A stretch of DNA of 64,000 bases from Yamagishiella unicocca (lineage: Eukaryota > Chlorophyta > Chlorophyceae > Chlamydomonadales > Volvocaceae): contig BDSL01000080.1 in NCBI GenBank assembly GCA_003116995.1, positions 372,001 through 436,000 on the forward strand, in the 5' to 3' direction. Below the pieces are notes generated by a model. It ran no database searches. It had not been told where the DNA came from and saw nothing but the letters and a program-made list of their open reading frames with translations. Position 1 is the first letter of the stretch. The number at the start of each line of letters is the position of its first letter. The position numbers were made by a program, and so were the translations under genes. Positions 60,401-64,000 of the stretch are shown here, in pieces.

Positions 60401-62304
60401 GGCTACGCCACTGTACGGCACGTAGCGCCTCGGCATACACTGGAAGGGTCTTGGGAAAGGGAGCGCTGGGGGGATGCGTGTCGCGTGCCGAAGGCCAGAG
60501 AGGGAGGGCCAAGGTTCAGAGCGGAACATGCCAGGGGGAGAAGTCAGCGGCAGCCAGCTGCGCTACGGGAGGCGCAAGGAGCGCTCCTCTGAGGACAGGG
60601 TGGACGGCCGCAGTCCTCCTGCTCACACCGCACTTCCCCAGACGCAAATATATTAAAGCGTGCGTGCGACCGTGTTTTTTATCTGCCCATGTTCCACCGT
60701 CAAGAGAAGAGCCGCAAAGCAGCCCTTTGTGTGGCAAATGGGAGGTGATGCTCAATGAGATAGACCCGCGTCATCAAGTGAGCCACAGAGGTGGCGCGGA
60801 GCCTTATCCAAAGCATGTTGGGCGTGCACGACACGAATTCCGTGTTTACCGGCCCGTCGCGTCGCTAATGGCACGCACGTCGCCCTGCTGGCACCTTTTT
60901 TCAGCTCCTCCATCTGAGATCCTCGTGTGTAGCTCTTCTCGCGCCGCTCCTGCCACGCCCGGCCCAGACGACAACGGCCGCTGCTGCTGACGCTGCTGCT
61001 CCCGTAGTAGGCCTGCGTTCTGCTCGCCAGCTTGCCCCCTGGCTTTGAAGCCGCTCTGCTGTCCGTCATGCCTCGCTGCTTGCCGCCGCAGTGTCAACCA
61101 CGCCGCGAACATCTGCAGGAGCGTCCCAAAGGCCGCTGCGCCGACCGTCTGCAGGCGCACGGCATGGTGCCCGAAACAGCTGGTCTGGTCAGACGGCAGG
61201 CAGGCTGTGCAGCTCGGAGCAATGATGGTGGTTATGGCTGTCGTCCACGCATTCGCATCAAGTCCTCCTCCATTCACATCATGTCCTCCGTGCATCAAAT
61301 CCCATACGCATCCCCGGTGCATGCAATCTATTGACCCAGCGGATCGTGCCCTGATCGTATTTGCCCCCAAACTCCTCCCACTCCGGTGGGGGAGCACTAG
61401 CAGCGACGCTGCCTTACCAGTAGCCATAGCACCAACGTCGCGGCTGCGGCATGGGGCCGCTCGCCGTACACCACCAGGAAGAAGCTCGCCAGCGGCCCGA
61501 TGGCATGGATCAGCAGTGAGAGCGTGGGGAGCCAGCACAGGCGCACCGGCACCGGCAGAGACGCCACGAAGCTGGCTGTCGAAAGTCGGCTGGCAACAAG
61601 GCAAGTGAACAGGCACATGATGCCGTATATGCCTGCGATTGCTGGGACTGTGGCCCATGCCTCGGCGTCACACGGCCTCCATAGCACCTGCAGGAGGTGA
61701 CACGTGTTTGCTGCTGCCATAGTCCAGATGACCCAAAACACGCTATGACGCCGGATTCCATGGACCGATTGCCTGTAACACCGCCTCATCAGCTTAAACA
61801 ACCAGTTCCCTATGGACGAACCACCTGGCGCAGCAGAACACCACGGTTTCTGTGGCTTTCCAATCATCTTGCCTGTTGCACGCTGTACAAGACTTGCTGT
61901 GGCCAAGATGTCAGCGTATAAAGCAACTGTTTGCTTGATGATCCACGGCACGGGAAGCCCTCGTCCGAGAAGCTGACAAGAGAGTCACGGCACGCCTCCA
62001 TTTGCAGCCATCGCACGTGGACCAATAGTAATCCATGTGTGACTACGATGTTGGCAGTCACGCCCAGCAGCAACCGATCCCGTGCAAGGTGGAACATTCA
62101 CGGCGCATTGAAGCGGCTGCCGATACCTATGCCCGTCAACCAATCTGAGGTGGCTGCATCATATTCCCCAAGTGGATACTCATGTGGGCAAACTGGCTTA
62201 TTGCGATGTGGCGTAGCAGGCGCCCCATGTGGCCAGAACATGCAGCCGGTTTGGAATCGCAACGATGGAAGTACATTGCCCAATCTAGAGGCCACCGCAG
62301 TCAT
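54454..62304 (-). CDS. Large multi-membrane-segment protein with ankyrin-like segment, unnamed algal type
   Basis: Exons with matching phases: 61418 to about 61950, 60895-61148, 60283-60465, 59175-59616, 57794-59011, 57381-57503, 56379-56932, 56033-56174, 55858-55968, 55388-55741, 54454-54948. Upstream coding-like pieces reach an ATG at 62304, but the first joins are unresolved. The N-terminal half holds several hydrophobic helices (SVFWVIWTMAAANTCHLL; IYGIMCLFTCLVASRL; TLLQMFAAWLTL). The central part has the block GHRGWCLLGAAVRRGSICI and a long extramembrane region with RYRRLGDGKWLQEPLLDI and SVWRGPELLAARMVLLVPCA. An ankyrin-like stretch follows (GLPPLHAAVASGEARAV, then TPLILASASSPSGVMLLRIL). 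The C-terminal part has more membrane helices (QMLAFQIVIVSFQTLAQT; MLRAAFLASCAISSTVAL; QMVLAHFLFVLVTACCYQ) and a His/Gln tail. The architecture suggests a membrane receptor or scaffold. I do not know a named family and assign no function. Confidence 0.65.
55098..55360. repeat. 45-46-bp minisatellite, 6 units, near a 5' splice site
   Basis: The unit begins CCGTCTCCTATGCCTTGTAA and continues through TTTTCTCCACCCCCACCC. It lies in the last intron of the large membrane-protein gene, starting about 28 bases after the donor at 55387 on the coding strand. Confidence 0.9.
59808..60290. repeat. 51-bp minisatellite, about 10 units, repeating an exon-intron junction
   Basis: The unit contains GACCCAGATCGTCTGCTTTC and TCACTCACTGTTCCGCGAAG. 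On the coding strand each unit includes GCGGAACAGTGAGTGAGG. That sequence equals the last bases of exon 60283-60465 plus its donor GTGAGTGA, so the real junction is itself the first unit of the array. Some units carry CTGAACA or CCGAACA variants. Confidence 0.92.
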
Positions 62305-62410
62305 AAACAAACAACATAGGAAAGCGACATATTGTGATAGGATAAATCTACTTTCTTGTTCTTACCGTCCTCAACCTACCCCCTTCGCGCCTTCGAACTT
62401 TATACGCACC
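62305..62410. promoter_or_regulatory. Probable bidirectional promoter, membrane protein / DIP13
   Basis: Only about 106 bases separate the putative ATG at 62304 (-) from the DIP13 ATG at 62411 (+). If the membrane-protein start is right, the two genes share promoter and leader space. No core motif is clear. Confidence 0.3.
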
Positions 62411-63940
62411 ATGAGCGCCCAGGGGACCGCCTTGCAGAACCACAATAATGAGCTTGTAAAATGTACGTATGATGGAATGTATTTTACGTCGACCTCTGCC
62501 TACTGACGGAAGGCTGGCCCTTGCAATGGGTGCCTTCCCAACATCCCTGTAGGCATCGAGGACTTGCGCGAGAAGCGTGAGGAGATAATGAAGCAGCTGC
62601 GTGAGGATGATGCCGAGAAGGCAAAAATCACGCAGGACCTCCAAATCCTGACCAAGCGCTTGGCCCAGGTCAACGAGTCTATTGCTCGCAAGGTACGATA
62701 TTGGGCGTCATCGTGTGTCGTGATTAAGCGTATTTTAGGTTCCACCACCCGTCCGTTTGGGTATAAGCAGAGGGTGAGCGTCGCTGACAGCTGCTTCGCA
62801 TGTGCAAGCGGCCATTCAGCTTCTGGAATCTAAGCCCTTGGATGAATCTGTCACAAACAGTCTTAATGATTAGGTGCCTGAAATGGCCTATCGATGTGCG
62901 CAAAGTGTGTTTTAGGAGCAGTCGGCCGCCTAGCCTGACTGACGGGCGCAAAGCTCATTGCAGCTGCACTTCTGTATATCTTTCGTTGGAGGTGGAGTTT
63001 GGAACGGGTTGGTTATGTCAATGTTGGTGTAGGGGCGCGCGGTGTCAGGGGCCAGGCATGCATATGGTGTGTACATTTTCGTTCGCACGGCTCTGGGGTG
63101 ATGCACTTTAGTTGTTTCTCGATTAACTAAGTCAACACATCGATAGCCAATCCTGCGTGGCATCCCTTGTGTTTTCGTCTATCTCCCACCTGCCGCAACC
63201 CGGCGACGTTCGCACTGGCCTTATATGCCCTGGCATCTGGGGGGGAAATGCCCACATAAGGTGTACATAGTGATCCTATGTGCGCACATACCGATTCTCC
63301 GTACTGCAGTAGTATATGCACGTTGGTTTTCTACGTGGAAAATGCCATTCATTCTTCTCCGCTGCAAGGGACAGTACGAACAGCCCTTCACGTTGGTTTT
63401 TTATATCATACATAGGGCTCGTTCAATGGCACAAATTTAAAACACATCGTGCTCTGCATTGAGTATGCCCTAAAATGATACCGGAAGGCGGATTGTTTTC
63501 TGTTTGTCGGCTCCCATCTCATGTCACTGAGTTGGCGGGTCCCACCACCTGAGACCCGCCACCTCAACTCGGTGCTTTCCTCAAAGGTTTTCTACCAAGT
63601 TTGCGGAACGCTTTACACGTGACATCCCCCACTCCCGCATATTTTATTTGACATGGGGCTGCCCCATGCATTCTGCTCCTACGGTTAATCTAATTTGGGG
63701 TATTGACATGGCGTAGAGTCCTGTCGTGCCTGTCAACCCAGATAACATCAGGGTAACGCGCTTAAGGTGCACCTGCCGGCCTGACTCGTGTTGCAGGCTG
63801 AAACCAAGAACGAGTACGACAAGGTTATCAGCGAGACAGAAGCTGCTTACCTTAAGATTTTGGAGAGCTCCCAGACGCTGCTAACTGTGCTCAAGCGGGA
63901 GGCCGTTAACATCGCCAAGAAGAAGCAAGCAAGCTCTTGA
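62411..63940 (+). CDS. DIP13: DIP13 / SSNA1 (NA14) homologue, microtubule-associated coiled coil
   Basis: Three exons, 62411-62462, 62553-62692 and 63797-63940, phases consistent, give 111 aa, the length of Chlamydomonas DIP13. The protein starts [17 protein letters not shown], then has a continuous charged coiled coil ([31 protein letters not shown]) and ends with [20 protein letters not shown]. The N-terminus and the [14 protein letters not shown] stretch are hallmarks of SSNA1/DIP13. The family self-assembles into filaments, binds microtubules at basal bodies, axonemes and cytoplasmic arrays, and is needed for normal cell division; DIP13 was named for induction on deflagellation. Intron 2 is long (62693-63796) and holds no other gene that I can see. 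The 3' end runs off near the window end. Confidence 0.93.
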
Positions 63941-64000
63941 GGCAGGCTACGTTGCCACGGGACAGCAAAAATTGTGGGACACGTTACACGTGGCTGGATG

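Overview
The window is nuclear DNA of a green alga, most likely a volvocine/Chlamydomonas-like chlorophyte. It has intron-dense GC-rich genes with GT-AG introns (one conserved GC-AG), TGTAA polyadenylation-type signals, a nuclear PsaK gene with a transit peptide, and basal-body/axoneme genes (DIP13/SSNA1, SAXO). There is no operon structure. I rebuilt exon models by eye from splice sites, reading-frame phase and family motifs. Most models close with consistent phases and give proteins of normal family length, but none has transcript support.

Layout. 1-950: edge open frame and a dispersed-repeat fragment. 952-3789 (-): SGNH/GDSL hydrolase. 4418-10340 (+): 13-exon Rieske oxygenase of the PAO/TIC55 family. 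12375-16460 (-) and 17531-21326 (-): tandem copies of a nine-exon FAD-dependent class A monooxygenase. 21327-25383: repeat-rich interval with a 525-bp duplication flanked by a 43-bp direct repeat, and a MITE-like inverted-repeat element. 25384-33297 (-): 16-exon dynamin-related GTPase. 33713-37781 (+): La protein. 38769-40849 (-): 20S proteasome alpha-5. 42144-42601 (-): small unknown gene. 42636-43778 (+): PSAK. 45678-46824 (-): SAXO-like protein. About 48171-48386 (-): LINE remnant. 49216-52446 (-): organelle-type helical protein, perhaps mTERF-like. 54454 to about 62304 (-): large multi-membrane-segment protein of an unnamed kind. 62411-63940 (+): DIP13/SSNA1.

The genes are ordinary eukaryotic neighbours rather than a pathway cluster. 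Several pairs are divergent (SGNH/Rieske, dynamin/La, unknown/PSAK, membrane protein/DIP13) and probably share promoter space. La and alpha-5 converge with facing polyadenylation signals.

The most unusual features are: intron minisatellites that lie just downstream of 5' splice sites, one of which repeats the exon-intron junction itself; the monooxygenase pair, whose middle exons are nearly identical while its ends and introns have diverged; the 525-bp duplication with its 43-bp flanks; and the large uncharacterised membrane protein.
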